This document shows, one piece after another, positions 39,935 to 40,513 of a stretch of DNA of 40,513 nucleotides; within the stretch, counting starts at the first letter, position 1; the number at the start of each line of letters is the position of its first letter. This stretch comes from Bacillota bacterium (GTDB lineage: Bacteria > Bacillota > Clostridia > Christensenellales > Aristaeellaceae), in assembly GCA_023416585.1 (NCBI GenBank), contig JAEZHM010000133.1:1-40513 (forward strand), written 5' to 3'. The notes below the pieces were generated by a model. It saw only the letters and a program-made list of their open reading frames with translations. It ran no database searches and was not told where the DNA came from. The position numbers were made by a program, and so were the translations under genes.

Positions 39935-40075
39935 GGTAGCACAACGTATTTTCAAAAGAAATAACTTCTAAGGTTTATTCCAAACCTATGGTCAAGTAAC
40001 CCGGATTTTGGAGGCCCAAGGAGACATGGGTATGTCGCTGTCCCGTCCTTTGCACTCGGGAGTTCAAATCTATAC
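39935..40075 (+). other. Gap with a possible tRNA-like scar
   Basis: No gene is seen. CCCGTCCTTTGCACTCGGGA (40042-40061) followed by GTTCAAATCT resembles an anticodon-to-T-arm segment of tRNA-Ala(UGC), but pairing is poor. A short AGGTTT/AAACCT hairpin without a T-run is at 39971-39987. Confidence 0.3.
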
Positions 40076-40080
40076 AATAA

Positions 40081-40111
40081 AACCCCTGTAACCATCACGA
40101 TTAAAGGGGTT
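40081..40111 (-). terminator. Terminator downstream of tRNA-Arg(CCG)
   Basis: On the minus strand, AACCCCTTTAA pairs with TTACAGGGGTT (one mismatch) and is followed by TTATTG. The hairpin is GC-rich; the T-run is modest. Confidence 0.7.
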
Positions 40112-40117
40112 TCTTTT

Positions 40118-40194
40118 TGGTATGCCCGGCAGGATTCGAACCTGTGACCTTTGGAGTCGGAGTCCAACGCTCTATCCAACTGAGCTACGGGCAC
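40118..40194 (-). tRNA. tRNA-Arg (anticodon CCG)
   Basis: A complete cloverleaf on the minus strand: acceptor GTGCCCG/CGGGCAT (one G-U pair), anticodon loop CTCCGAC giving CCG, T arm ACAGG-TTCGAAT-CCTGC with one wobble, and encoded CCA. The AT-rich defence-like operon lies on its 3' side, where tRNA-targeting integrases insert DNA. Confidence 0.95.
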
Positions 40195-40219
40195 ATATAC
40201 CTTGAAACAAGGCTTATTG

Positions 40220-40248
40220 ATTATAGCCGATACAGGGGCGTATGTCAA
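40220..40248 (-). promoter_or_regulatory. Consensus promoter of tRNA-Arg(CCG)
   Basis: On the minus strand: TTGACA, 17-base spacer, TATAAT. Both hexamers are perfect, 25 bases before the tRNA 5' end. Confidence 0.9.
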
Positions 40249-40358
40249 CTGCGGCAACAGTTTTTTCAGGGGTTGCATTGCAAAAAACAGGTGATGCCAC
40301 ATCATATTATCTTCAAAATTGACACCTCATCCGTCGCTTCGCGCCACCTATTCCATCT

Positions 40359-40465
40359 GGCTCAATCGTCGCGGTGTTCGCTGCGTTCGCAAACCCGACG
40401 GCTCAATCATCGCATCACTTCGCTGTGCCCATCTGGCTCAATAGTCGCATTGCATCACTGCCGCT
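40359..40465. repeat. Degenerate interspersed repeat
   Basis: GGCTCAAT followed by C/A, G/A, TCGC occurs three times (starting 40359, 40400 and 40435), and the last two continue into GCATCACT. The preceding CCTCATCCGTCGCTTCGCGCC resembles short palindromic intergenic repeats of clostridia. No gene is seen from 40300 to the end. Confidence 0.5.
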
Positions 40466-40513
40466 TGCACTGCTCCTTTTCGCCAGCCTCCTTCACCCCT
40501 CCCTTATCCGCCA

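Overview
The window reads as chromosome of a spore-forming member of the Firmicutes, most likely a clostridial lineage. The evidence is a Firmicutes-type ribosomal protein L27 with a cleavable N-terminus, a SpoIID-domain protein, a cotJABC spore-coat operon, a CotF-family pair, Shine-Dalgarno-led genes with several TTG starts, and many intrinsic terminators. By eye most of the window is moderately GC-rich, whereas the right-hand block from about 31.2 to 39.9 kb is clearly more AT-rich. No closer taxonomic placement is justified from sequence reading alone.

Layout. (1) 0-7.4 kb, core or housekeeping: rpmA (L27) ending in a strong terminator, a DUF554 membrane protein, an ADP-forming acyl-CoA synthetase-like protein with an unusual domain order, a secreted SpoIID/SH3 protein, and an ArsR-type repressor plus MFS exporter operon with a perfect 21-bp operator over its promoter. 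(2) 7.4-12.2 kb, spores: tRNA-Arg(ACG), two ferritin-fold proteins flanking cotJA-cotJB-cotJC, and two short proteins each closed by a strong terminator. (3) 12.2-18.4 kb, a graveyard of integrated elements: a decayed tRNA-Val, two tRNA 3'-end fragments each carrying a hairpin and repeated GTGTACTT motifs that look like attachment-site arms, a tandem pair of secreted paralogues, terminase small subunit, an in-frame chimera of terminase large subunit and minor capsid protein, a frameshifted small phage-type protein, a tRNA-like sequence with a ruined anticodon arm, and the C-terminal remnant of a tyrosine recombinase. An apparently intact zinc-ribbon gene sits among these. (4) 18.5-27.9 kb: a CotF-type coat pair, a three-gene sugar ABC importer without its ATPase, a 1345-residue surface protein (FN3-like, leucine-rich repeats, five Ig-like BIG2 domains) and a NamZ/DUF1343 muramidase-family protein. 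(5) 28.0-31.0 kb: a divergent regulator and replication module (Xre-type repressor on one side; small HTH, CHC2 primase fragment and RepA-like AAA ATPase on the other) resembling that of a phage satellite or other integrative element. (6) 31.3-39.9 kb: a tightly packed eight-gene operon, followed by tRNA-Arg(CCG).

The eight-gene operon is the most interesting part. In order it encodes two overlapping beta-class DNA methyltransferases, a 171-residue protein with a possible nuclease-like D-E-x-K signature, a PLD-nuclease/SF2-helicase fusion, a 69-residue protein, a DndD-like SMC-family ATPase with a CPVC hook, a 121-residue unknown, and a sigma-70 factor carrying a roughly 280-residue unrecognised N-terminal region. 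I infer a modification-dependent anti-phage or anti-plasmid system with its own sigma factor. The enzymes are recognised from motifs; the system-level function, and the idea that the sigma factor regulates the operon, are inference. I know of no named defence system with exactly this set, but that could not be checked here.
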